Positions 4,946 to 11,274 of a stretch of DNA of 23,330 bases are shown piece by piece. Below the pieces are notes generated by a model. The model did not search any database and was not told the DNA's origin. It saw only the letters and a program-made list of their open reading frames with translations. Origin of the DNA: a virus; IMG/VR virus record IMGVR_UViG_3300032288_006087, positions 1 to 23,330 of that record; one strand, 5' to 3'. The stretch's first letter is position 1. The number at the start of each line of letters is the position of its first letter. The translations under genes were made by a program, and so were the position numbers.

Positions 4946-5281
4946 ATGAAAGTTAATAAACAACTGACCGCTAAAGTTCTTGAAGTTAAAACCATAGAGT
5001 CGGGGATTATTGGAGATCCCACTCGGCGTAAAGGTAGTTTTAATGTCCTTGAATTCGGGAATGGATTGATCTTAGTCCCAGGTGAATCAACCCATGACTG
5101 GTTTTTTGATGATCGTGATTCAATAGACGCTTGTGGTACTGATATTGTTACATCCGTTGAAGAAACCGGAGAAACTGAAGAATGGACATCAGAACAACTT
5201 TTAAGAGCTATCCAAGAATCTGTCAAAGAATTCGGGGTTGATTCAGTTCCTCAAAAACACTTAGAACTCTGGAGAAAATAA
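4946..5281 (+). CDS. Hypothetical protein, 111 aa, first gene of a three-gene operon
   Basis: Starts MKVNKQLTAKVLEVKTIESG after ACACAGAGG. The N-terminal half is beta-rich (GSFNVLEFGNGLILVPGEST) and the C-terminal half is acidic and helical (EETGETEEWTSEQLLRAIQE). No family is recognised. The stop TAA overlaps the next start (TAATG), indicating translational coupling with the 5281 gene. A long frame on the opposite strand here is a shadow, since this strand has promoter, leader and coupled neighbours. Confidence 0.7.
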   Translation: MKVNKQLTAKVLEVKTIESGIIGDPTRRKGSFNVLEFGNGLILVPGESTHDWFFDDRDSIDACGTDIVTSVEETGETEEWTSEQLLRAIQESVKEFGVDSVPQKHLELWRK

Positions 5282-5580
5282 TGCCAGATATTAACAGAGA
5301 TAAAGCACTGCTAGAATCCGAAATAAATCGACTAGGATGTGAGAATTTCCTTAAAGTTGAATTTTCTTCAGACCCGCTAGATAGTGAAGGATTAGAACTT
5401 GTTCAAAGCAATGTTCATAATGGGTGGTTTACTGTTAATTTAAACATTACCCAAACTTTAGCAAACTGGAGACAACTCCCTGATAACGCTGGAGAGCTTA
5501 AAACATGGGAAGTTGTTGCTGATGACGATTACGATCCGCGCTTAGGTAAAAATACGGGGGTTAAATGGTCGGATGACTGA
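5281..5580 (+). CDS. Hypothetical protein, 99 aa, second gene of the operon
   Basis: The ATG overlaps the previous stop (TAATG). The product is acidic: helix MPDINRDKALLESEINRLG, then a beta-rich stretch with HNGWFTVNLNITQTLANW and a C-terminal acidic tail (VVADDDYDPRLGKNTGVKW). No known motif or membrane segment. Its last bases overlap the start of the small basic protein at 5573, so the three genes form a tightly coupled unit. Confidence 0.7.
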   Translation: MPDINRDKALLESEINRLGCENFLKVEFSSDPLDSEGLELVQSNVHNGWFTVNLNITQTLANWRQLPDNAGELKTWEVVADDDYDPRLGKNTGVKWSDD

Positions 5581-5728
5581 CTATTATAAAGAGGTTCAAC
5601 GTCGATACAATCAATCAGATAAGGGTAGGGCAAGGAAACGAAAATATGCCCAAAACTTAACGGAAGAACAACAACAAAAACAACGAGAATCTAAGCGTTT
5701 ATCCGCTCAGAAAAGAAGGAAAAAGTAA
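5573..5728 (+). CDS. Small very basic protein, paralogue of the 565 gene
   Basis: 51 aa starting MTDYYKEVQRRYNQSDKGRA, continuing with RKRKYAQNLTEEQQQKQRES and KRLSAQKRRKK. It shares NQSDKG, (R/K)YAQNL, QKQRE and KRLSA with the 75-aa protein at 565-792, which has about 11 extra residues after the first DKG unit. ATG 5573 overlaps the upstream stop (ATGACTGA). Charge and size suggest nucleic-acid binding; no family is recognised. It is the last gene of the operon. Confidence 0.65.
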   Translation: MTDYYKEVQRRYNQSDKGRARKRKYAQNLTEEQQQKQRESKRLSAQKRRKK

Positions 5729-5741
5729 CGGGTTTACTCAC

Positions 5742-5770
5742 GTCCCCAGATGCGACAACATCGTGGGGAC
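5742..5770 (-). promoter_or_regulatory. GTCCCC hairpin, copy 2, with minus-strand TATAAT
   Basis: About 50 bp around this hairpin align with the copy at 4770-4798, including flanking GTTTRCTCRCG and ACACTTRTTAT. The stem keeps pairing through compensating changes and the loop CGACAA is unchanged. On minus a TATAAT precedes it and the frame inside reads MLSHLGT-stop, versus MLSHSGT continuing in copy 1. It may be a short regulatory RNA, a leader scar, or an operator. It could also help end transcription of the plus-strand operon. Confidence 0.5.
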
Positions 5771-5812
5771 ACTTGTTATAATTATATCAATTTTATTGTC
5801 GGTTTATTTGCT

Positions 5813-5893
5813 TTATAAGGGGTTTTTGTGCAAGTCTTTTTGGGTTAATAATTCCTCAAATTCATTTGTTAAATAGGGAACTGTATTTTTCAT
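5813..5893 (-). CDS. 26-residue frame at the distal end of the CRISPR array
   Basis: On the minus strand the frame MKNTVPYLTNEFEELLTQKD plus LHKNPL begins 7 bp after the last (most divergent) repeat. It has no clear ribosome binding site. It may be a decayed gene fragment, a chance frame, or the trailing guide region of the array. Listed because it fills the gap between hairpin copy 2 and the array. Confidence 0.25.
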   Translation of the reverse strand: MKNTVPYLTNEFEELLTQKDLHKNPL

Positions 5894-5899
5894 GATATT

Positions 5900-6730
5900 G
5901 TTTCAATTCATAACAGGCAAAAATTAGAATTGTAAGTTCAGTATCCTTCTGGCTTTTTCTTCTAAGGTGAGTTTCAATTCATAACAGGCAAAAATTAGAA
6001 TTGTAAGCTGAACAGTCTAGTTTTGAAGCAATATCTGGTGATGTTTCAATTTCTGATAGGCATTGAAATCAATTTAAAGAATAATGATGCTGTCGGATGT
6101 TACCAGTTGTTTCGTTTCAATTTCTGATAGGCATTGAAATCAATTTAAAGTCGTAATAGAAAACCCGATGATTCCCATAGCCCCGTTTCAATTCCTGATA
6201 GGCATTAAAAGGAATTTCAAGTGTCTAGCAACTGCGGTACAGACAATAATTGTTTCAATTCCTGATAGGCATTAAAAGGAATTTCAAGCTTACGTTGACT
6301 CCGGGCATACCGTACCCGCGCTTTGGTGTTTCAATTCCTGATAGGCATTAAAAGGAATTTCAAGTCTATACTCCCGTCGCTCCCCTGAATCGACCCCAGT
6401 TTCAATTCCTGATAGGCATTAAAAGGAATTTCAAGCATCTGATAGAGATGATTCATAATAGCAATATAGGCTGTAGGTTTCAATTCCTGATAGGCATTAA
6501 AAGGAATTTCAAGCTGAAGCCACCGTTGAGCCTAATCAATATGGGCTAGTTTCAATTCCTGATAGGCATTAAAAGGAATTTCAAGAACATTCTAAAGCCG
6601 CCATTGAGGGTGCCAAGGCTGTTTCAATTCCTGATAGGCATTAAAAGGAATTTCAAGCATTTCTTCTCGAACTATTTGGGAGACTTTTTGTAGGTTTCAA
6701 TTCCTGATAGGCATTAAAAGGAATTTCAAG
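5900..6730 (-). CRISPR. CRISPR array, 12 repeats of 37 bp and 11 spacers
   Basis: Repeats start at 5900, 5971, 6043, 6114, 6185, 6252, 6328, 6399, 6477, 6549, 6621 and 6694. Spacers are unique, 30-41 bp (mostly 34-36). The last eight repeats are identical (variant C); 6043 and 6114 are variant B, and 5900 and 5971 are variant A. The minus strand is the likely crRNA strand: there the repeat ends ATTGAAAC, the common 3' end of crRNA repeats, and the degenerate repeats then fall at the distal end. The first repeat begins 3 bp after the stop of the Cas12-like gene on the same strand, so the two are probably co-transcribed. By eye no spacer matches elsewhere in the window. Confidence 0.97.
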
Positions 6731-6733
6731 AGC

Positions 6734-8416
6734 TTACCCCATAAGGGTCTTAGCCGTTTTATTCAAGTTTTCTAGGTACTTTTGTTTTATTATAGCACGA
6801 GTTTTGACGGTTTCGGCAATCAAAAATGCGCTAACCCCATTTTTGAACAAATCGTCTGGAATGCTTACTACGTCTTTCTTTTTGGCTTTTTTCTTCCCTT
6901 TCTTCTCCGAACAGCTAGAGGTTGTCGCATTTTTTAAGATTTGATACCAGAAATTATCTACTAACTCAACCCCATGATCCAATGCTAATTGAGCCAACCC
7001 TTTGAGCTTAACATTCTGACCGGAGTTAACATCACGAGCGACGGTATAACCACAATTAGCACAATGATGAATCCGTTGGGATAAGCTTTTTCGCTCTTCA
7101 TGCCCACAATTAGCACAGCGTAAAGTAGTGCCATAAGCAGGAACCCGAATTACCAATTTATCGTGTTCTTTAGCTTTGGTTTCTAATAGTTCAATCGCCT
7201 GACCAATAGCAATATCGCTCCCCGTTCTATTACTTCCCTTCTTGCGTTTTTGATTGTTTTTCTCATAAACAACAGCCCCATTATCTGCCGTCACTGGATT
7301 ACCTTGTTCATCGGTTTTAGTTTTAGCTTTTGCCTTCCGGTAGGCGTTAGCAGGTTTGTAATCTTCAACAAAAATCACGTCAAACCACTTAACTAAATTA
7401 GTTGAATGCCAGTGATTAAACGACCGTCTATGACGGGCTATTTTTTCATGCAGTTTAGCGATCCTTTGATTCAACTTCTCCCAGTTTTTTGTCTTCCCGT
7501 TGTTTATCCTAAACTTACGAGAGAGACGTTTTTGCATTCGTTTTAATCGTCTTAAATTCTGTTTTAAAGGTTGGGCGGCTTTGATTGTATGACCATTATC
7601 AAGTGCCATAACGAACTGATGTCCTGGGTCAATTCCACAAGCTAACCCAGTCTTCTTAAACTTTTTAACCGGAACAGTAGCGGTAAATTGAACATACCAA
7701 CCCGATGCTTTTTTACAGATCTTCATTGGGTTAAAATCAACGCCATACCACCGATTGTCAAACCCTATAACCTCTACATATCCCAGTTTAGGAATATTGA
7801 TGCTACTGCCTTTTACCCCAATATCCTTAGCGTTGTAATGCAATAGCGTCATCACCTTATCCCTAGCAGTCTTAAACCTTGGTCGGGAATGGCGGCCCGC
7901 TAGGAATCCATCCCATGCTTTTGAGAGTTCATGGCTAACCCCCTGAATGAATTTAGCAGGGCAATCCGTAAATTTAACCTTGCGCTCCTGTCCTCTGACC
8001 ATGTAGGTAATAATCCGGTCTTTGTGGTATTGATGACCGAATACCTTTAAGAATCCGTACAGAATAGATTTTTTGGAGTTGAGTGAGTCAATTTGCGGGG
8101 TATCCTTATCGATTGAGACGGGGTGAACCAACCCTTTTGAAGTCTCTTTTCTCTCGGTGCTTAGTTTCCAGTCGGGGATTTCTACTCTGACGAACTGTTT
8201 AAGCTTGCGATCATATCGTTGCAGAGGCATGGCAGGAACGTAAGACTTTGAAATCTTGTCGTAAGGGTTCCAATCATTAAATTCTTCTATTAACCCCAGT
8301 GAGCGATTCCAGACCCACTTACAAACTAACATCCAATCTTCTAGGGTTCGTTCCTGCTCAGGGGTCAGGATAAGCTTAAATTCTTTTGTGCGGACATTTT
8401 CGCTAACATTAGACAT
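6734..8416 (-). CDS. Cas12/TnpB-like RuvC nuclease, CRISPR effector candidate
   Basis: 560 aa. The N-terminus matches the TnpB/Cas12 start (KEFKLILTPEQERTLEDW, then CKWVWNRSL). All three RuvC residues are kept: D263 in GIDPGHQF, E351 in FVEDYKPAN, D462 in ARDVNSGQNV. A zinc ribbon CANC (434-437) and CANC (452-455) lies between motifs II and III. After residue 470 comes an extra C-terminal tail with a Lys-rich stretch. It is longer than usual TnpB (about 400 aa) and in the range of compact Cas12 proteins (V-F, V-M, V-K, V-U). No IS200/IS605 TnpA or ends are seen. With a CRISPR array 3 bp away and a tracrRNA-like RNA upstream, it is best read as an active RNA-guided DNA nuclease of type V, subtype unassigned. 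The minus -10 TATAAT is at 8460-8455. Confidence 0.9.
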   Translation of the reverse strand: MSNVSENVRTKEFKLILTPEQERTLEDWMLVCKWVWNRSLGLIEEFNDWNPYDKISKSYVPAMPLQRYDRKLKQFVRVEIPDWKLSTERKETSKGLVHPVSIDKDTPQIDSLNSKKSILYGFLKVFGHQYHKDRIITYMVRGQERKVKFTDCPAKFIQGVSHELSKAWDGFLAGRHSRPRFKTARDKVMTLLHYNAKDIGVKGSSINIPKLGYVEVIGFDNRWYGVDFNPMKICKKASGWYVQFTATVPVKKFKKTGLACGIDPGHQFVMALDNGHTIKAAQPLKQNLRRLKRMQKRLSRKFRINNGKTKNWEKLNQRIAKLHEKIARHRRSFNHWHSTNLVKWFDVIFVEDYKPANAYRKAKAKTKTDEQGNPVTADNGAVVYEKNNQKRKKGSNRTGSDIAIGQAIELLETKAKEHDKLVIRVPAYGTTLRCANCGHEERKSLSQRIHHCANCGYTVARDVNSGQNVKLKGLAQLALDHGVELVDNFWYQILKNATTSSCSEKKGKKKAKKKDVVSIPDDLFKNGVSAFLIAETVKTRAIIKQKYLENLNKTAKTLMG

Positions 8417-8443
8417 AGCCTATTAAAAGTTGAAACGCATATA

Positions 8444-8472
8444 TTGACATTTCCATTATATGCAACTATCAT
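8444..8472 (+). promoter_or_regulatory. Promoter of the tracrRNA candidate, overlapping the effector promoter
   Basis: Plus strand: TTGACA (8444-8449), exactly 17 bp, TATCAT (8467-8472), predicting a start near 8479-8480. The minus-strand -10 of the effector gene (8460-8455) lies within it, so the two RNAs come from overlapping divergent promoters and may compete. Confidence 0.65.
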
Positions 8473-8479
8473 TAATTTA

Positions 8480-8630
8480 CCGACGTTTAGATCGGCAAGC
8501 TGAAAAGCTGCCCTTCGAGCCGAAACATTAGGATTAGGCGATGAAGAGGGAATTCTCCAGTCAGATATGACTGGCAATTAATGATAGGCAAAAAATAAAA
8601 TAAGAGGGGGTTTATTCTCCCTCTTATTTT
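8480..8630 (+). ncRNA. Candidate tracrRNA of the type V locus
   Basis: No convincing gene fills 8417-8645. Reading plus from the predicted start, the RNA folds as CCGA/TCGG (8480-8495), an AGCT-GAAA-AGCT stem (8498-8509), CTTC..GCC/GGC..GAAG (8513-8546) and a perfect CCAGTCA-GATA-TGACTGG hairpin (8557-8574). Then comes CAATTAATGATAGGCA (8575-8590). This pairs at 14 of 16 positions with repeat positions 18-33 of the crRNA (TGCCTATCAGGAATTG), with one 2-nt internal mismatch. A terminator hairpin closes it at 8630. Stem-loops followed by a 3' anti-repeat is the layout known for tracrRNAs of V-K and V-F systems. Expression is not shown. Confidence 0.75.
8597..8630. terminator. Bidirectional terminator between tracrRNA and the 8646 gene
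   Basis: AAAATAAGAGGG and CCCTCTTATTTT, 12 perfect pairs with a 10-nt loop. On minus it is followed by ATTTTTT and ends the 8646-9437 gene; on plus the stem itself ends in TTTT and can end the tracrRNA candidate. Confidence 0.8.
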
Positions 8631-8645
8631 GCATTTGATTGATAA

Positions 8646-9437
8646 TTATTCACCGATGAGTAATTGGCGATCGCCTTTTTGATTAGCCCATAGTTCCGGC
8701 TCTGTATTTAACTCAATACCTTGATCAAGCTCATTGGCGACATTCAAAAAGTTAGACACTTCTGATAGAGGTAATTCAAACCATTCGCCGCGAATTCGAT
8801 AGGCATCATAGTATTCATGCAGCAATTTCTCTAACTGAGGGGCATCTACCGAAAAATATCTGTACAGAACACTGATTTCAAATGGGGTAGATGTCTGTAT
8901 GTTTGATGCTCTTTTGTAAACCTCTTTTGAGTAACCTATCTTGTAGCGTTGCACTCCCACAGCTTCTATGAGGTAGACAAACCCAGACGGATCTCGTTCA
9001 AATCTCGAAGTTTTTGAGAATATGTCAGGACTGCATCCTGTAAAGTGTTTTATTAATCCGTCAAAAAGTGTTAACTTTACAGCAAAATAAGCTTGCGCTT
9101 CTGCAATTTCTGGTTTACGAGGATCGGCACTCATGGCGACTAAATAACAAGCGTAACGGGAAAGTCGGTAGTCATTCCGTGGGCGACCCGAAGTTTTTGT
9201 CGGAGTTGACCCTGAAAAGTGCTTGCTGACTTCGTTTGAGCCTTGTTGCGCCTCACAGGAAACTATCGCTCGTTCAATAGCTACCTTGAATTCATTCCAT
9301 CGTGGATAACCTAACAACCCCATCAACTCCCGCGCCATCCAATACTCGTGTCCGTCTCTATCAATACGCTTGATTGAGTCAAAGGGTGATTCAGATTGAT
9401 TGTGATCTTGATTGCCGACCAATGTTATATTAGACAT
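8646..9437 (-). CDS. BRO/DinD-like N-terminal domain fused to a T5orf172 (GIY-YIG clan) domain
   Basis: 263 aa. Start at ATG 9437, which has a strong GGAGGG site 5-6 nt upstream; an upstream in-frame ATG at 9512 falls at the predicted transcription start and lacks one. The N-terminal part (about 20-130), with YWMARELMGLLGYPRWNEF and DYRLSRYACYLVAMSADPRK, resembles BRO-N/DinD-like antirepressor domains. The C-terminal part (about 150-235), with GFVYLIEAVGVQRYKIGYSK and LHEYYDAYRIRGEWFELP, is a T5orf172/Mug113-type domain related to GIY-YIG nucleases. Such fusions are typical of phage regulators. A terminator lies at 8597-8630. Confidence 0.85.
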   Translation of the reverse strand: MSNITLVGNQDHNQSESPFDSIKRIDRDGHEYWMARELMGLLGYPRWNEFKVAIERAIVSCEAQQGSNEVSKHFSGSTPTKTSGRPRNDYRLSRYACYLVAMSADPRKPEIAEAQAYFAVKLTLFDGLIKHFTGCSPDIFSKTSRFERDPSGFVYLIEAVGVQRYKIGYSKEVYKRASNIQTSTPFEISVLYRYFSVDAPQLEKLLHEYYDAYRIRGEWFELPLSEVSNFLNVANELDQGIELNTEPELWANQKGDRQLLIGE

Positions 9438-9471
9438 AGACCCTCCATTGGGTTGAAAAATAAAGGTTTTC

Positions 9472-9510
9472 GAGAAAGGCTGGAGATCTTCACTTCCTCC
9501 GGCTTTTCTC
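9472..9510 (-). promoter_or_regulatory. Leader hairpin of the 8646-9437 gene
   Basis: The minus-strand mRNA starting after TATAAT (9525-9520) begins with a 14-bp stem, GAGAAAAGCCGGAG against CTCCAGCCTTTCTC, with two A-C mismatches. An 11-nt loop closes it, and a T-rich stretch (TTTATTTTTC) follows before the ribosome binding site. This layout resembles an attenuator. The promoter context AAATAGGCTATAATA is shared with the KilA-N gene promoter near 4803-4818. Confidence 0.5.
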
Positions 9511-9600
9511 ATTTTTATTATTATAGCCTATTTATTAATAAGAATGTAGTAAAATAATTTAAAACAATGTATTAACATAAACACCAGGCGATCGCTTATC

Positions 9601-9834
9601 ATGAACAGCCTTCAATCAGTTGACAGCTTACGGTTTGAGCTAGATAAAAAGGATCGAGAGATTAAATATTTGAATGACACCTACCTGATATCTATCGATG
9701 GTTGGAACTACGAATTAGAAAAGAAAAATCAAATTATCGCTAAATTAAATAGAGAAATATTTGAGAAGGATCGAGAGATCTCAGAACTGAAGCGAAAACT
9801 AGACACTGACAGGTTGATCACAGACACGATATAA
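9601..9834 (+). CDS. Small coiled-coil protein
   Basis: 77 aa, almost entirely heptad-like: SLRFELDKKDREIKYLNDTY, then YELEKKNQIIAKLNREIFEK and DREISELKRKLDTDR. DREI occurs twice and the helices are highly charged, so a dimeric coiled coil is likely. No enzymatic domain. No convincing ribosome binding site is seen; HIP1 GCGATCGC lies just upstream of ATG 9601. A strong terminator follows at 9857. Function unknown; scaffold or regulatory roles are possible. Confidence 0.55.
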   Translation: MNSLQSVDSLRFELDKKDREIKYLNDTYLISIDGWNYELEKKNQIIAKLNREIFEKDREISELKRKLDTDRLITDTI

Positions 9835-9856
9835 TCAAAGCCTCTGTGTTGATTTT

Positions 9857-9897
9857 GGCTCCTGGCTACCACTACAGTTGGCTAGGAGTCTTGTTTT
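9857..9897 (+). terminator. Rho-independent terminator after the coiled-coil gene
   Basis: GGCTCCTGGCTA pairs with TGGCTAGGAGTC over about 12 positions including G-U pairs, and TTGTTTT follows. It lies 22 bp after the stop at 9834. Confidence 0.7.
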
Positions 9898-9940
9898 AAA
9901 GGAGTGTTTTGCTGTCTAAGCTTTTCAGTTTTTTTGCAAG

Positions 9941-10012
9941 AAAAAACCAACCCGTTAAGGTTGGAGATGGACATCAAACCAAAAAGCTTATCCATGACTA
10001 TTGCTTGTTCCT
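9941..10012 (-). ncRNA. Possible ~70-nt minus-strand small RNA
   Basis: The 326-bp gap 9835-10160 holds no clear gene. On minus, TTGGCT-16-TATTAT (-10 at 10024-10019) predicts a start near 10012. A terminator hairpin CCAACC-TTAACG-GGTTGG (9964-9947) followed by TTTTTT ends at 9941. A 37-codon frame MDKLFGLMSISNLNG... starts inside and runs past the terminator, so a peptide is less likely than an RNA. The rest of the gap is AT-rich, with the presumed promoter of the 10161 gene near its end. Confidence 0.35.
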
Positions 10013-10160
10013 GTAAACATAATATCACAAAATCAATAAAAGCCAACTAAAAAGCTGGCATAAACGCAAAAGGAATTTTATGTGTGAAAGCCTTTATATT
10101 ATATCCTGCTTATCACGTTTTGTTAGTGTGTTACTATGATAGAAAATACAGGTAAAATCA

Positions 10161-10523
10161 ATGGCTTTAGTTGAAAACATTAGAGAGAAAATCAACAATT
10201 TGAATATTCTGCTAAATGCAAATAGCGATCGCATGGTAATCGGAGGGATAGCCTCCAACCTACTCCCAACGAATGCCTACCTAACCTTAAAACCTTTTCT
10301 GGTTAACGCGAAAATTGAACAAGGAATCCCCTGGCAATTGCAGACTAAAACCTTTATTCCTGTCGGCGGGAAAATAAGAGCATGGGCAACAGATACCCCA
10401 GTTAATTTAATTTGGGATTTAGACGATGTTGATGCCTGGAATTCAGGAAATCAAGAAGATTGGAATACTCCCGAATCGGGGGATGCTTCTGTTTTATTAG
10501 ACCTAACAGTTGCCCCTATTTAA
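10161..10523 (+). CDS. Hypothetical structural-type protein, 120 aa
   Basis: Starts MALVENIREKINNLNILLNA. An N-terminal helix is followed by a beta-rich body (FLVNAKIEQGIPWQLQTKTF) and WDLDDVDAWNSGNQEDWNTP. It is the first of three same-strand genes, followed by a fibre-like protein and a GH10-domain protein, so a virion or tail-associated part is the best contextual guess. No named family is recognised and the ribosome binding site is weak. Confidence 0.6.
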   Translation: MALVENIREKINNLNILLNANSDRMVIGGIASNLLPTNAYLTLKPFLVNAKIEQGIPWQLQTKTFIPVGGKIRAWATDTPVNLIWDLDDVDAWNSGNQEDWNTPESGDASVLLDLTVAPI

Positions 10524-10557
10524 GTTAAAATACGAGTAATCTATAGGGGAATTAATA

Positions 10558-11274
10558 ATGGCTTGGATGGGAGCAAGATCTAACGTTGCTGCTATAACAG
10601 CTTTAGATGTAACTGATTTACAAGATAATATTGTCTTTGCTGCCACATCAGAATTGAAGTTTTTGTTGCTTCAAAAAACATCGACGGCAACGGCTGACAA
10701 TTCAACGGTGTGGGCTGCTACTCCATCGGGACGATGGCATCTTGTAGGGGGGAATAATTCAGTTATTGAGCTTGCTAATTTAGCAGCATTAAAAGCACTG
10801 ACAACAGCTTCTCAGGATAGATTTTACATCCTGAATACAACACCCCCAGTTATTTACAATTGGGATGCTCAAAGCACTGCGACACCTGATGATGATTTAA
10901 TCGTTAAGGTAACAGCGATCACTACTGGACGGATGTATAAAATATATCCTTCTGGGGCTTCAACAATCGTCTCTGCGTCAGCACCTACAACTGTATTGGC
11001 ATCAGGAACAATTTATGTGTGGACGGAAAATACGAGCGGAACAAAACCTGCTGATGCTGATGGTAATTATCCAAATTCAACTATTACTTATGTTAGTAAT
11101 GGTACGATTTGGAAAACGATAAATGCTTGTAAAATTCATTATCTTGGAAGTCCTACATCGGCAGATAAACTTCCTAATGACATTCAAGAGGAATGGGTGG
11201 ATTTAAGTTCGGGCGGATATCGATATGGTGCTACAAATCAAGGTTCAAGTACACTAACATGGGAGATTATGTAA
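10558..11274 (+). CDS. Tail-fibre/adhesin-like protein, 238 aa
   Basis: The AGGGGAATTAATA leader precedes ATG 10558. Composition is Thr/Ser/Ala/Asn-rich with short alternating beta segments (LKFLLLQKTSTATADNSTVW, YKIYPSGASTIVSASAPTTV, GTIYVWTENTSGTKPADADG), and it ends GSSTLTWEIM. This low-complexity beta pattern, with repeated W/Y and 'SGRWHLVGG', is typical of phage tail fibres or baseplate-linked adhesins and of some surface proteins. No signal peptide is visible. It ends directly at the start of the GH10 gene (TAAATG), so the two are probably translated together. Confidence 0.65.
   Translation: MAWMGARSNVAAITALDVTDLQDNIVFAATSELKFLLLQKTSTATADNSTVWAATPSGRWHLVGGNNSVIELANLAALKALTTASQDRFYILNTTPPVIYNWDAQSTATPDDDLIVKVTAITTGRMYKIYPSGASTIVSASAPTTVLASGTIYVWTENTSGTKPADADGNYPNSTITYVSNGTIWKTINACKIHYLGSPTSADKLPNDIQEEWVDLSSGGYRYGATNQGSSTLTWEIM

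Noticed and set aside
4834-5226. 130-codon minus-strand frame
   Set aside because: Opposite to a coupled plus-strand operon with clear promoter and ribosome binding leader; the translation is low-complexity and unconvincing.
6734-8416. Ordinary IS200/IS605 or IS607 insertion sequence with tnpB
   Set aside because: No tnpA, no IS end hairpins and no omega-RNA-like extension past the 3' end; instead a CRISPR array abuts the gene and the protein is about 160 aa longer than usual TnpB.
8365-8577. 70-codon minus-strand frame upstream of the effector gene
   Set aside because: It covers both promoters and the tracrRNA stem-loops, has no ribosome binding site and no recognisable protein pattern.
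2068-8630. CRISPR-associated transposon (V-K)
   Set aside because: No tnsB, tnsC or tniQ in the window and the effector keeps all RuvC residues, unlike Cas12k. The tRNA-linked repeat is only a formal resemblance.
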